A stretch of DNA of 63,870 nt from assembly GCF_002794255.1 (NCBI RefSeq), contig NZ_PGGW01000018.1, positions 2,501 through 66,370 on the forward strand. Direction: 5' to 3'. Under the pieces are notes generated by a model. It ran no database searches, had not been told where the DNA came from, and worked only from the letters and a program-made list of their open reading frames with translations. Of this stretch, positions 50,807-60,044 are shown piece after piece (positions within the stretch are counted from its first letter, which is position 1; each line of letters opens with the position of its first letter). The stretch is from Streptomyces carminius. Lineage in GTDB: Bacteria > Actinomycetota > Actinomycetes > Streptomycetales > Streptomycetaceae. The translations under genes and the position numbers were made by a program.

Positions 50807-52039
50807 TCACCCGGGTTCGCCGGAGCGGGGCGGGGACGGGGGCGGCGCGGGGCCGCGCATGACCGCCAGCAGCGCCATGTCGTCGTCCGTGCGGCCGTCC
50901 GCGTGCGCGTGGACATCCGCGACGAGGGCGTCCAGCAGGGCGCCCGGGCCGGGGAAGCGGCGGCCGCGCAGCCGGGCCACCGGGTCGTAGAAGACGCCCT
51001 CGGCGTTCCGGGCCTCGGTCACCCCGTCGGTGTGGAGCAGCAGCAGCGCGCCGGGCGGGAAGGGGACCGGGCCCGTACCGCCGTCCGGGCCCTCCGGTGG
51101 CACGGCCGCCGGGCCCGCCATGTCCCCCAGCCCCAGCGGCAGCGCGTACGAGTCCGGTTCCAGGGTCCGTACCGGGGCCCCGCCGGCGGACAGCAGCAGC
51201 GGGGGCGGATGGCCCCGGCTGACGATCCGCACGCTCTCCGGCTCCCCGGCCGGCCCCGGCGGGAGTTCGGCCAGCACGGCCGTGACGAACTCCACGGACC
51301 GCCCGGCGTCCCCGCCCGGGAGGCAGTCCGGCTGCCCGGCCCGCTGGGACCGCTCCCGCAGGAGGGCGTGGTCGATCCGGTCCGCGACCGCCGCCAGCTC
51401 CGGCTCGGTCTCGGCCGCCTCCCGGAAGGCGCCGAGCACCACGGTGACCGTGGCCACCGCGTCCAGCCCCTTGCCGCACACGTCGCCCACCAGCAGCCGC
51501 ACCCCGTACGGGGTGCGCTGCGCGCCGTACAGGTCGCCGCCGATCCGGGCGTAGGCGTGGGCCGCCTCGTAGCGCACCGCGAGCGTCAGTCCGTCGATCC
51601 GGCCGGGCGGCACCGGCAGCACGGCGAACTGGACCGCCTCGGCCACCTGGCGGACCGAGGCGAACCGCTGCTCGCCGTGGCGCAGGGCGTGGTTGACGGC
51701 GAGGGCCAGTACACCGAAGGCGACGACCGCGCCCAGTCTCAGCAGCCCCTCCGTCCAGCCGGGGCCGCCCCGCAGCAGCACGGCGGCGTACGCCAGCACC
51801 GCCGCGATCCCGGTGAGCAGGGTGCCGCGCGCCGTCCACAGCGCCGCCGCGGCCAGGGGCGCGGCACCGAACGCCGTTCCCAGCAGCAGACTGGGCGACG
51901 TCGCCAGGTTGACGGCCAGCCCGGCCACCAGCAGCACCAGCGGCAGCAGCCACGGCGGGCGGCCGACACCCGGAATGGCGCGGGCCCGTTCCCGGCCGCT
52001 GTCCGTCGCATGCCGTCGATCGCCGTGCACCTCTCCCAC
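50807..52039 (-). CDS. Integral membrane SpoIIE-type PP2C phosphatase
   Basis: A 410-residue phosphatase with about four transmembrane helices (about 28-118), and a SpoIIE domain from about 140: FAVLPVPPGRIDGL, ARIGGDLYGAQRT, VGDVCGKGLDAVATV, RGHPPPLLL, LLLHTDGVTEARN and DDDMALLAV. All PP2C metal-binding aspartates seem present. It probably dephosphorylates an anti-anti-sigma factor in response to a membrane signal. The ATG at 52039 is used; a GGGAGAGGT ribosome-like sequence overlaps. It lies just downstream of the APC permease gene, possibly in one transcript. Confidence 0.9.
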   Translation of the reverse strand: MGEVHGDRRHATDSGRERARAIPGVGRPPWLLPLVLLVAGLAVNLATSPSLLLGTAFGAAPLAAAALWTARGTLLTGIAAVLAYAAVLLRGGPGWTEGLLRLGAVVAFGVLALAVNHALRHGEQRFASVRQVAEAVQFAVLPVPPGRIDGLTLAVRYEAAHAYARIGGDLYGAQRTPYGVRLLVGDVCGKGLDAVATVTVVLGAFREAAETEPELAAVADRIDHALLRERSQRAGQPDCLPGGDAGRSVEFVTAVLAELPPGPAGEPESVRIVSRGHPPPLLLSAGGAPVRTLEPDSYALPLGLGDMAGPAAVPPEGPDGGTGPVPFPPGALLLLHTDGVTEARNAEGVFYDPVARLRGRRFPGPGALLDALVADVHAHADGRTDDDMALLAVMRGPAPPPSPPRSGEPG

Positions 52040-52120
52040 TCTTCCCGACCCGCCGCGGCCCGGCGAGTCGATCAGTACGGGCAGGCGCCGGGCGGTGCCG
52101 GCCGGAGCGGCCCGGAGCGG

Positions 52121-53458
52121 TCAGCGCCGCCGGGCGGCGGCCGTACGGCGCACCCCGTACACCGCGGCACCGGCGGCCAGCACCGCCGCGCCCGAGAGCA
52201 CCGAGACCGCGGGCAGGGCCAGGGCCAGCACCGCGCACCCGGCCAGCCCGACGACGGGGACGATCCGGGCCGGGCGGCCCTCGGCGGGGGTGAGGGTCCG
52301 GGCGGAGGCGTTGGCGATCGCGTAGTAGGCGAGCACCCCGAAGGAGGAGAAGCCGATCGCGCCGCGCACGTCCGCCGTGACCGCCACCACCGCCACCACC
52401 GCGCCGACCGCCAGCTCGGCGCGGTGCGGCACACCGAAGCGCGGGTGGACGGCGGCCAGCACGGGCGGCAGGTGCCGGTCGCGGGCCATCGCCAGGGTGG
52501 TGCGGGAGACCCCCAGGATCAGCGCCAGCAGCGAACCGAGCGCGGCCACCGCCGCGCCCACCCGTACCACCGGCACCAGCCAGTCGGCGTCCGCGGCGCG
52601 CACCGCGTCGGCCAGCGGCGCGGTGGCCCCGCCCAGGGCGGCGCTGCCCAGCACGCTCAGCACGGCCACCGCGACGGCGGCGTAGACGGCCAGGGTGATG
52701 CCCAGCGCCAGCGGGATCGCCCGCGGAATGGTGCGCTCCGGATCGCGCACCTCCTCCCCCAGGGTGGCGATGCGCGCGTAACCGGCGAAGGCGAAGAACA
52801 GCAGTCCGGCCGCCTGGAGAACCCCGCCGGGCGTCATGCCCGCGCCGTCGTCCGCGCCGTCCGCGTTCAGCGAGAGCCGGGCCGCGTCCGCCGCGCCGGA
52901 GGCGAGGGAGGCGACCACCACGGCGGCCAGCACCGCCAGCACCACCGCCACGATCGCCCTGGTCAGCCAGGCGGTCTTCCGCATCCCCGCGTAGTTGACG
53001 GCGACCAGCGCCACCACCGCGGCCACCGCGACCGCGTGCGCCCGCTCGGGCCACGCGTACAGGCCCACCGTCAGGGCCATCGCCGCGCACGAGGCTGTCT
53101 TGCCGACCACGAAGGCCCAGCCGGCCAGATAGCCCCAGAACTCGCCCAGCCGCTCGCGGCCGTAGACGTAGGTGCCGCCGGAGTCCGGGTAACGGGCGGC
53201 CAGCCGGGCCGAGGAGGTGGCGTTGCAGTACGCCACCACCGCCGCCAGCGCCAGACCGAGCAGCAGCCCGGAGCCGGCCGCGCGGGCCGCCGGGGCGAAG
53301 GCCGCGAAGACGCCCGCGCCGATCATGGAGCCGAGGCCGACGACCACCGCGTCGCCGGTGCCCAGCCGCCGCCGCAGCCGGGGGGACGGGCCGTCCGGCG
53401 GGCCCGGCGCTCCCGGTGCTCCCGGTGCCCCGGCCGGCACCGCCGGTGATTCGCCCAT
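52121..53458 (-). CDS. APC family amino acid permease
   Basis: A 445-residue polytopic transporter with about 12 hydrophobic helices. The first helix carries GLGSMIGAGVFAAFAPAA (about 38-55), the consensus G-x-x-IGAG-x-F of the APC superfamily; other signatures are YPDSGGTYVYGRERLGE and FFAFAGYARIATLGEEV. Probably imports amino acids or related cationic compounds by proton symport. ATG 53458 is set by GAGGAGGAG upstream. The same strand as the SpoIIE-type gene 80 bases downstream. Confidence 0.9.
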   Translation of the reverse strand: MGESPAVPAGAPGAPGAPGPPDGPSPRLRRRLGTGDAVVVGLGSMIGAGVFAAFAPAARAAGSGLLLGLALAAVVAYCNATSSARLAARYPDSGGTYVYGRERLGEFWGYLAGWAFVVGKTASCAAMALTVGLYAWPERAHAVAVAAVVALVAVNYAGMRKTAWLTRAIVAVVLAVLAAVVVASLASGAADAARLSLNADGADDGAGMTPGGVLQAAGLLFFAFAGYARIATLGEEVRDPERTIPRAIPLALGITLAVYAAVAVAVLSVLGSAALGGATAPLADAVRAADADWLVPVVRVGAAVAALGSLLALILGVSRTTLAMARDRHLPPVLAAVHPRFGVPHRAELAVGAVVAVVAVTADVRGAIGFSSFGVLAYYAIANASARTLTPAEGRPARIVPVVGLAGCAVLALALPAVSVLSGAAVLAAGAAVYGVRRTAAARRR

Positions 53459-53561
53459 CGCCCGCTCCTCCTCGCGTCCGCGCTCCCGTCGGCAGGACCG
53501 TACCCGCCCCCGGTGAACGGCATCCGGCCCGCACCGTACGCCGCACACCGGGCGCCGCGCG

Positions 53562-53615
53562 CCGGGCGCCGGGCGCCGGGCGCCGGGCGCCGGGCGCCGG
53601 GCGCCGGGCGCCGGG
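53562..53615. repeat. Tandem 7-bp repeat GGGCGCC
   Basis: About seven head-to-tail copies of GGGCGCC immediately after the stop of the SARP-like gene and before the permease promoter. Each unit contains the palindrome GGCGCC, so the array can fold back. Probably a slippage-prone intergenic repeat. Confidence 0.8.
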
Positions 53616-53618
53616 CCG

Positions 53619-54434
53619 TCAGGGCACGGCCGGACCGCGGTCCAGCGGACGGCCCAGACAGGGCGCCATCAGACGCCGGAACTCGGCGGACGGCGCCAGC
53701 CCCAGCTCCCTGCGCAGCAGCAGCCGGAAGAACTCGTAGTGCCGCAGCGCCTCGGCGGCGTTGCCCTCCGCCAGGTGCACCCGGACGACATGGCGGTGCG
53801 CGCTCTCCCGCAGCGGCTCGGCCTCCACCGCGGCCATGGCCGCCTCCATGGCCGCGGTGCGCAGGCCGGCGCGCAGCAGCCGTCGGCACACCGCCTCCAG
53901 CGCGTGCAGCCGGGTCTGGCGGAAGTGCTCCCGGGCGATCAGCAGCCAGTCCTCGGTCCAGTCCGGCAACAGGTCCTCCCCGAGGCAGTCGAGCGTGTAC
54001 CGCGGCACCGGACCGGCGGCCCGCGCGTCACCGCCGGCGTCACCACCGCCGGGCGGCGCGGTGAGACGGGCCGCGCTCCGCTCCGCCAGGTGCAGGTCGA
54101 CGCCGACCCGGGGGGCGAGGGAGAGGGTCGCGTCGCCGGGGCGGACCAGCTCGCACGGTCCGCTGCACCGGGACAGCCGCCACAGCGTGGAGCGCAGGCT
54201 CGCCCCGGCGCGCCGGACGGCCAGGTCGGGCCAGAGGGTCTCGGCCACGACCGGCCTGGCCACCCCCTCGCGGTGCAGCGCCAGGAAGGCCAACAGCCGC
54301 TGCACGGACGGGCTGAGGACCACGCGCCGGGAACGTATCTCCAGGTGGAAGCGGCCCAGCAGGGTCAGCCAGACCTCCCGGTCCACCGGGTCCGGGTGCG
54401 GCTGCCAGGAGGTGAGGGTGAAGGAAGTCGTCAT
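53619..54434 (-). CDS. SARP/AfsR-like BTAD transcriptional regulator
   Basis: A 271-residue regulator with an OmpR-type winged helix at about 20-100 (VWLTLLGRFHLEI, LLAFLALHREGVARPVVAET, SLRSTLWRLSR) and a bacterial transcriptional activation domain at about 120-260 (LLPDWTEDWLLIAREHFRQT, LHALEAVCRRLL, RESAHRHVVRVHLAEGNAAE). Size and order match small SARPs, which activate secondary-metabolite genes in Streptomyces. No biosynthetic cluster is beside it; it is divergent from the manganese catalase gene. ATG 54434 gives a full winged helix. Confidence 0.88.
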   Translation of the reverse strand: MTTSFTLTSWQPHPDPVDREVWLTLLGRFHLEIRSRRVVLSPSVQRLLAFLALHREGVARPVVAETLWPDLAVRRAGASLRSTLWRLSRCSGPCELVRPGDATLSLAPRVGVDLHLAERSAARLTAPPGGGDAGGDARAAGPVPRYTLDCLGEDLLPDWTEDWLLIAREHFRQTRLHALEAVCRRLLRAGLRTAAMEAAMAAVEAEPLRESAHRHVVRVHLAEGNAAEALRHYEFFRLLLRRELGLAPSAEFRRLMAPCLGRPLDRGPAVP

Positions 54435-54704
54435 GGTGGGGGCTCTCCGGGTGGGGGCGCCGGCCCGGCCGGTCTCCGGATCGGTCGGACGCGGAGGTTC
54501 CCGTCCGGCGATTTGTCACACTCTCTGCTGCCATGTTCTGACATATCCCTCGCCCCGTTCCGCGGAGACGGCGCGGTGACGGGCGCTCCCTAGCGTCCGG
54601 AGGGACGGAGCGCACCGGCGTTCCGTGCGCAACGGACCTGCGTACACAGCGCGTTCCGACCCTCCGAAGGCCGGGCCCGACCCGGCCGGGAAGCGAGAGC
54701 ACCG

Positions 54705-55613
54705 ATGTTCCGACACACCCAGCGGCTGCAGTTCGACGCCAAGCCGGAGAAGCCCGACCCCGTTCTCGCCCGCAAGCTCCAGGAACTCGTCGGCGGCGCG
54801 TACGGCGAGATGACCGTGTCGATGCAGTACCTCTTCCAGGGCTGGAACTGCCGCGTCAAGGGCAAGTACAAGGACCTGATCATGGACATCGCCACCGAGG
54901 AGATCGGCCATGTGGAGATGCTCGCCACCATGGTCGCCCGGCTCCTGGAGGGCGCTCCCAACACCGAGACCACCAAGGTCGCCGTCTCCGACCCCGCCGT
55001 GGGCGCCGTCATGGGCGGCATGGACCCGCAGCAGGCGATCATCGCGGGCGGCGCGGCCCTCCCCTCGGACAGCAACGGCTACCCGTGGAACGGCCGTTAC
55101 GCGGTGGCCAGCGGCAACCTGCTGGCCGACTTCTACGCCAACGTCGCCGCCGAGGCGCAGAGCCGGCTCCAGGCCGCGCGCATCTACAACATGACCGACG
55201 ACCCCGGTGTGAAGGACATGCTGAAGTTCAACCTCGCCCGGGACACCTACCACCAGAACCTGTGGCTGGCCGCCATCGAGCAGCTCCGCGAGGACAACCT
55301 GGAGGACGTCGTCGTCCCCGGCACCCTCACGGACGAGGAGCACCGCGAGCACGCCGCGAGCCTGTGGCACCTGTCCGACGGCGACGCCGCCGCGGCCGGG
55401 CTGTGGGCCTCCGGCCCGACCCCGGACGGTGACCACGAGTTCACCGTGCTCTCCGACCCCGAGCCGCTGGGCGAGAAGGCTTCGCCCCCGCCGCCCGACC
55501 CGAAGCTCTTCGCCACCTACGACGGCTCCTACGGCGAGCCCAAGAGCCCGGCCCTGGGCACCGAGGTGGGCCTGAAGGGCAAGATCAGGGGCGCGCTCTC
55601 GCCCGACGAGTGA
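54705..55613 (+). CDS. Manganese catalase family protein
   Basis: A 302-residue ferritin-like non-heme catalase that decomposes hydrogen peroxide at a dimanganese centre. Metal-ligand motifs: Glu in ELVGGAYGEMTVSMQYLFQG (about 27-45), ATEEIGHVEMLA with Glu/His near 64-70, EAQSRLQAARIY near 148-160 and ARDTYHQNLWLAAIEQL near 178-195. The length matches the family. It is followed by a terminator, a small membrane protein and an Nramp manganese transporter, a sensible manganese-handling cluster. ATG 54705 is preceded by GGAAGCGAGAG. Confidence 0.93.
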   Translation: MFRHTQRLQFDAKPEKPDPVLARKLQELVGGAYGEMTVSMQYLFQGWNCRVKGKYKDLIMDIATEEIGHVEMLATMVARLLEGAPNTETTKVAVSDPAVGAVMGGMDPQQAIIAGGAALPSDSNGYPWNGRYAVASGNLLADFYANVAAEAQSRLQAARIYNMTDDPGVKDMLKFNLARDTYHQNLWLAAIEQLREDNLEDVVVPGTLTDEEHREHAASLWHLSDGDAAAAGLWASGPTPDGDHEFTVLSDPEPLGEKASPPPPDPKLFATYDGSYGEPKSPALGTEVGLKGKIRGALSPDE

Positions 55614-55616
55614 GGC

Positions 55617-55652
55617 GGGGCGGGCCCGTCCCGCGCGGGACGGGCCCGCCCC
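55617..55652. terminator. Hairpin terminator after the manganese catalase gene
   Basis: Perfect 16-bp GC-rich stem with a GCGC loop, four bases after the stop codon. Confidence 0.82.
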
Positions 55653-55712
55653 CGTTCCACCCCGCGGACCGCGGGTCCGCGGGCCGCCCGCGAGGAGAGA
55701 GCGAAACAGATC

Positions 55713-56048
55713 ATGGGCACACGCGACTCCGCGGTACGCGATCCCGCGGACCGGGCGGCCCCGGCGACGGCCGTCCGGCACACCCCGGGTCCGGTCACCG
55801 CGGCGCTCCTGGCGCTGTACGCCGCGGCCGCGGCCGTCGGCGCCGGCGCCGGGGGGACGGCCGAGCGCCTGCTGGCAGCCGTCCTGCTCGCCGCCGTCGT
55901 CCTGCGGCTGCTCGCCCTGCGGCCGCCCGTCCCGCGGCGGTGGCCCGGGACACGGCCGCGGCCCGGGACACGGCGGAGGACCGCCCCGCCGCCCGCCGTC
56001 CGGGGCGGCTCCACCGGGAGCGGGAACGGGGGCGGTACCGGTGCTTGA
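55713..56048 (+). CDS. Small membrane protein of unknown function
   Basis: A 111-residue protein with two adjacent hydrophobic segments (about 28-46 and 51-68), and a Pro/Arg/Gly-rich C-terminus. ATG 55713 has a GAGGAGAG site about 13-20 bases upstream. Its 3' end overlaps the Nramp start by eight bases, so it may be translationally coupled. No family recognised. Its place between manganese catalase and Nramp genes suggests, but does not prove, a manganese-related role. Confidence 0.6.
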   Translation: MGTRDSAVRDPADRAAPATAVRHTPGPVTAALLALYAAAAAVGAGAGGTAERLLAAVLLAAVVLRLLALRPPVPRRWPGTRPRPGTRRRTAPPPAVRGGSTGSGNGGGTGA

Positions 56049-57459
56049 CCCGCGCCAGCCCCGCGACCGCCTCCGGGGCGCCCCTCCCGCCGCCGCGCCG
56101 CTGCTCGACCCGCCGGACACTCCCGGCCCCGACCCGGCACCGGCTGCGGCACCGGCTGCGGCGGACACCGCGCCCCCCGCCGCACCGTCCACCACGCGGC
56201 CTCTTCCGGACGCTCCCGGCCCGGGCCCGGGCCCCGGTTCCGGTGACCGGTCGCCCCGCCCCGGCGCGCGGACCGTGGTCGCGATGCTCGGCCCGGCGTT
56301 CGTGGTGTCGGTCGCCTACGTCGACCCGGGGAACTTCGCCACCAACATGTCCGCGGGCGCCCTGTACGGCCCCCTGCTGCTGTGGGTCATCGCCCTGGCG
56401 AACGTGGTGGCGATCTTCGTCCAGTACCTGGCCTGCAAGGTCGGCGTCGCCACCGGCCGCGACCTGCCGGAGCTGTGCCGCGAGCACACCCCCCGGCCGG
56501 TGTGCCGGGGCCTGTGGGTCCAGGCCGAGCTGGTCGCCATGGCGACCGACCTGGCCGAGTTCGTCGGCGGCGCGGTGGCCCTGTACCTGCTGTTCGGCAT
56601 CCCCCTGGTGCCCGCCGCTTTCATCGTCGGGGCCGCCTCCCTGGTGCTGCTGGCCCTCGCCCCCGAGGGCAGGCGGCGCTTCGAGCTGGTGATCGGTGGC
56701 TTCCTCCTGGTGATCCTCGCCGGGTTCCTCTACCAGAGCCTGCGGGCGGGATCGTGGAGCGGAGCGCTGACCGGGCTGCGGCCCCGGTTCGCCGACACCC
56801 AGAGCGTCCTGCTGACCACCGGCATGGTCGGCGCCACCGTGATGCCGCACGTGATCTACCTGCACTCCTCCCTCAGCCGCGGGTACGGCCGCGCGACGCC
56901 GGAGCGCAAGCGGACGGTGCTGCGGGCCAACCGCACCGCCATCCTGATCGCCCTGGGCACCGCCGGCCTGGTCAACGCGACCATGCTCACCGTCGCCGCC
57001 GCGGCCTTCCACGGCGGGTCCGGCACCTACGAGACCCTGGAGCAGTTCCACCACGGCCTGGGCGCCACCCTCGGCACCGGCGCGGCGCTGGCGTTCGCCC
57101 TGGCCCTGCTGGCCTCGGGGCTGGCCTCCGCGGGGGTGGGCACCTTCGCGGGGCAGATCATCATGCGCGGCTTCCTGCGCCGCCGCATCCCGCTGACGCT
57201 GCGGCGCCTGATCACCATGGGCCCGCCCCTGGCCGTGCTCGCCCTGGGCGTCGATCCCACCCAGGCCCTGGTCCTCAGCCAGGTGGTGCTGTCCTTCGGC
57301 ATCCCCTTCGCCCTGATCCCGCTGGTGGTCTTCACCGCGCGGCGGAGCATCATGGGCGCCCTGGTGAACCGGCCCGTCACCACCGCCCTGGGCACGGTCG
57401 TGGCCCTGGCGATCACCGGGCTGAACCTCTTCCTGGTCCAGGACGTGCTGCTGGGCTGA
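56041..57459 (+). CDS. mntH: Nramp family divalent metal cation transporter (MntH-like)
   Basis: A 472-residue transporter for Mn2+/Fe2+ with proton coupling. A Pro-rich N-terminal extension of about 75 residues precedes about 11 helices. Metal-binding helix 1 contains VDPGNFATNMSAG (94-106), and helix 6 MPHVIYLHSSL (about 267-277), both hallmark motifs with the metal-binding Asp/Asn and Met. The GTG 56041 overlaps the previous gene. Probably supplies manganese to the neighbouring catalase. The long N-terminal extension is unusual and may mean that the true start is further in. Confidence 0.93.
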   Translation: MLDPRQPRDRLRGAPPAAAPLLDPPDTPGPDPAPAAAPAAADTAPPAAPSTTRPLPDAPGPGPGPGSGDRSPRPGARTVVAMLGPAFVVSVAYVDPGNFATNMSAGALYGPLLLWVIALANVVAIFVQYLACKVGVATGRDLPELCREHTPRPVCRGLWVQAELVAMATDLAEFVGGAVALYLLFGIPLVPAAFIVGAASLVLLALAPEGRRRFELVIGGFLLVILAGFLYQSLRAGSWSGALTGLRPRFADTQSVLLTTGMVGATVMPHVIYLHSSLSRGYGRATPERKRTVLRANRTAILIALGTAGLVNATMLTVAAAAFHGGSGTYETLEQFHHGLGATLGTGAALAFALALLASGLASAGVGTFAGQIIMRGFLRRRIPLTLRRLITMGPPLAVLALGVDPTQALVLSQVVLSFGIPFALIPLVVFTARRSIMGALVNRPVTTALGTVVALAITGLNLFLVQDVLLG

Positions 57460-57518
57460 ACCGTCCGGCACGGCACGGCACGGCCCGGCACGGAGGGGCC
57501 GGACCGGGCCGGCGGCCG

Positions 57519-58085
57519 TCAGCGGGCCAGCCGGAAGGCCAGCTCCACCTCCCACCGGCTCATGTCGGGCTCCACCCGCGGATCGGTCAGGTAGCTCTCC
57601 AGCCGGCATCCCCACCGCTGCCCCGCGGCCGTCTCCGCCATGTCCCACTCCAGGCCCCGCCCGGCGGCCCAGTCCAGCAGTCCGGCGGTGACCTCGATCA
57701 GTTCGTCGGGATGGCCGCGGTGGGTGAGGACGGCGTACCGCCCGGCGGGCAGCGTCCCGTTGAACAGTTCGGCGCCGATGCCGCCGGTGCCGGCGGTGCC
57801 GCCGTCACCGCCGTCTCCGCCGCCGACCGGCTGGGGGGCGGCCACCGGCACCCCCGCCTCGACCTCCAGCTCCCCCGCCATGTCGATCACGCGGTACCGG
57901 AAGAACGGCGGCCCCGCGGGTGCGGCGCCCCGTTCCGCCAGCCATCCGATGATCTCCGGCAGCCGGTCGCCGGCCACGGCGAACGTGTCCATGGTGACGG
58001 TGCGCCGCACCCCCACGTACGGCTGCCCGGCCCGCTCCTCGACGGCCGGTCCGGCCGGTCTCCGTGTACTCATGCCTGTGGTCAT
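57519..58085 (-). CDS. GyrI-like small-molecule-binding domain protein
   Basis: A 188-residue protein of the GyrI/AraC-effector-binding fold (SOUL-like): VGVRRTVTMDTFAVAGDRLP near 25-44, FFRYRVIDMAGELEVEAGVP near 61-80, LPAGRYAVLTHRGHPDEL near 112-130, and terminal WEVELAFRLAR. A Gly/Asp linker (about 88-100) interrupts it. Stand-alone members may bind hydrophobic cations or hydrolyse cyclopropanoids; function here is open. The start may be 58085 or Met5 (58073). Confidence 0.82.
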   Translation of the reverse strand: MTTGMSTRRPAGPAVEERAGQPYVGVRRTVTMDTFAVAGDRLPEIIGWLAERGAAPAGPPFFRYRVIDMAGELEVEAGVPVAAPQPVGGGDGGDGGTAGTGGIGAELFNGTLPAGRYAVLTHRGHPDELIEVTAGLLDWAAGRGLEWDMAETAAGQRWGCRLESYLTDPRVEPDMSRWEVELAFRLAR

Positions 58086-58347
58086 ACCCGGGTGGACCGG
58101 CCTGCGGCGCGGAACTCATCGGTGCGCGCCGGGCGTCCGGAGAGCCACCGCACGCCGATGGGAAGGTACCCGTACGGCGGGTACACGGCGGGTGCGAGGC
58201 GCTCCCGCTCCCCACCCCTGTCTCCGCCACACCCCGCCGCACGGGCCCGCGGAAGGGCTCCAGGCCATTCCCCGCCTTTGACAACCGCCCCGGAATAGAG
58301 GACAAATGGAAAGTAAGGACCTCCGGCCCATGCCATGAAGGATTGAC

Positions 58348-58890
58348 ATGCGCGATCTCCTCGATCGGCTGCGCACCATAGAGACCCGCCAGCGGGAGCT
58401 CCGCGAGGAGCACGCGACGGTGGTCCGCGCGATCGTGGTGAGAGCGGGCGGAGTCAGCCAGGCCGCCGCCCTCCTGGGCCTGGACCCCAAGACCGTACGG
58501 GCCCGTGAACGCGCCGCCGGGGTGGCCATGGTCGTCTACCGCGGCTCCCACACGGCGAGGACCGCTCCGGACGGGCGGCTCCACGGCGAGACCGGCCAGG
58601 GCGAGGACAGCCCCGCCCAGCGGGACGCGGACCGCATGTGGTTCGCCGTCGCCCGGGACCGGCGCCCGCTCCTGCGGGCCGTCGTCTACGTCGTCGACGG
58701 CCGGGTCGCCCGGGTCCGCGAGGTCGGGGGCGGCCAGTGGCAGGAGAACCCCGAAGGCAGGGTCGCCCTGCCGCTCGGCCCCCCGCTCACCCCCGCCGAC
58801 CTGGCCGAACGCCTCCCCACCATGCCCCTGGCCGTCGGCGATTCCAGGCCGATGGTGCGGGGCAGGATCCGCGAGTACATCGCGCTGTGA
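58348..58890 (+). CDS. Hypothetical protein with N-terminal HTH-like region
   Basis: A 180-residue protein. Residues about 20-55 (VVRAIVVRAGGVSQAAALLG, then LDPKTVRARERAAG) form a plausible helix-turn-helix preceded by a short coiled coil. The C-terminal half (DRMWFAVARDRRPLLRAVVY, VREVGGGQWQENPEGRVALP) looks like a small alpha/beta domain. No family recognised. ATG 58348 has GAAGGA about 10 bases upstream. It lies 95 bases before the desaturase gene in the same direction, so it may regulate or be co-transcribed with it. Confidence 0.75.
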   Translation: MRDLLDRLRTIETRQRELREEHATVVRAIVVRAGGVSQAAALLGLDPKTVRARERAAGVAMVVYRGSHTARTAPDGRLHGETGQGEDSPAQRDADRMWFAVARDRRPLLRAVVYVVDGRVARVREVGGGQWQENPEGRVALPLGPPLTPADLAERLPTMPLAVGDSRPMVRGRIREYIAL

Positions 58891-58985
58891 GGGCGGGCCG
58901 CACCCCCGCGGCCCCCACCGTCCCCGGCCCCGGCCCCGGGACCCACCCGGAAGCGCCACCGACAGCCCAGAAACGGAAGCACCGC

Positions 58986-60044
58986 ATGACCACGCACACC
59001 GCATCCCGGCCCCCGTCGCCGCCCCCGCCTCCGTCCGGCAGCGACTTCGCCCGGCTGTCGAGGAAGATCTCCGAGGCCGGGCTCATGGACCGCCGCCCCG
59101 GCTACTACGTGGTCCGGATCACGGTGGTGGCCCTGCTCTACGCCGGCGGCTGGGCCGCCTTCGCCCTCGTCGGCCAGAGCTGGTGGACGCTCGCCGTCGC
59201 CGCCTTCCTCGCCCTGATGTTCGGCCAGGTCGCCCTGGTCGCGCACGATGTCGCCCACCGCCAGGTGTTCCGGCTGCGCGGGCCCAGCGAGACCGCCGGA
59301 CGGGTGGCCGGGGCCTGCATCGGGATGGGCTACGGGTGGTGGCAGGACAAGCACACCCGGCACCACGCCAACCCCAACCACGAGGAGCTCGACCCCGACG
59401 TCAGCCCGGATCTGCTGGTCTGGTCCCAGAAGCAGGCCCGTGCCGCCAGGGGGGTGGCCCGGCTGATAGGCCGCGCGCAGGCCTTCCTGTTCTTCCCGCT
59501 GCTCACCATGGAGGGCTTCAACCTGCACGTGGCCAGCGCGCGGGCACTGGCCAACCGCTCCCTCAAGCACCGCGCGCTGGAGGGCGCGCTGCTGTTCGGG
59601 CACTTCGCGGTCTACCTGACCGCGCTGTTCTGGGTGCTGCCGCCCGGTATGGCGGTCGCCTTCCTCCTCGTCCACCAGTGCCTGTTCGGCGTCTACCTGG
59701 GCGCCATCTTCGCCCCCAACCACAAGGGCATGCCCACCCTGACCGGCGACGACCGCCCGGACTTCCTGCGCCGCCAGGTGCTCACCTCGCGCAACGTGCG
59801 CGGCGGCCGCTTCACCGACGTCATGCTGGGCGGACTGAACTACCAGATCGAGCACCACCTCTTCCCCAGCATGCCCAGCCCCAACCTGCGCAGGGCCCAG
59901 CCCCTCGTCCGCCGCCACTGCGCGGAACTGGGCGTGAGCTATCTGGAGACCGGGCTGCTCACCTCCTACCGGCAGGCGCTGGCCAGTCTCCACCGGGCCG
60001 GTGCCCCCCTCCGCTCCGCCCGGCCCGCCGGGCAGGACGGCTGA
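58986..60044 (+). CDS. Fatty acid desaturase
   Basis: A 352-residue membrane di-iron acyl-lipid/acyl-CoA desaturase. Three His boxes are present: HDVAHRQ (about 87-93), HTRHHANPNHEELD (about 122-135) and QIEHHLFPSMP (about 287-297). Four or more transmembrane segments flank them. It introduces a double bond into fatty acyl chains and may adjust membrane fluidity. ATG 58986 has CGGAAG upstream and homology starts there; the frame is open much further back but overlaps the previous gene. Its 3' end overlaps the convergent SpoIIE-type gene by 86 bases. Confidence 0.93.
   Translation: MTTHTASRPPSPPPPPSGSDFARLSRKISEAGLMDRRPGYYVVRITVVALLYAGGWAAFALVGQSWWTLAVAAFLALMFGQVALVAHDVAHRQVFRLRGPSETAGRVAGACIGMGYGWWQDKHTRHHANPNHEELDPDVSPDLLVWSQKQARAARGVARLIGRAQAFLFFPLLTMEGFNLHVASARALANRSLKHRALEGALLFGHFAVYLTALFWVLPPGMAVAFLLVHQCLFGVYLGAIFAPNHKGMPTLTGDDRPDFLRRQVLTSRNVRGGRFTDVMLGGLNYQIEHHLFPSMPSPNLRRAQPLVRRHCAELGVSYLETGLLTSYRQALASLHRAGAPLRSARPAGQDG

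Noticed and set aside
53562..53615. Coding continuation of the SARP-like gene through the 7-bp repeat
   Set aside because: The stop codon lies at 53619-53621 before the array, and BTAD homology ends just before it.
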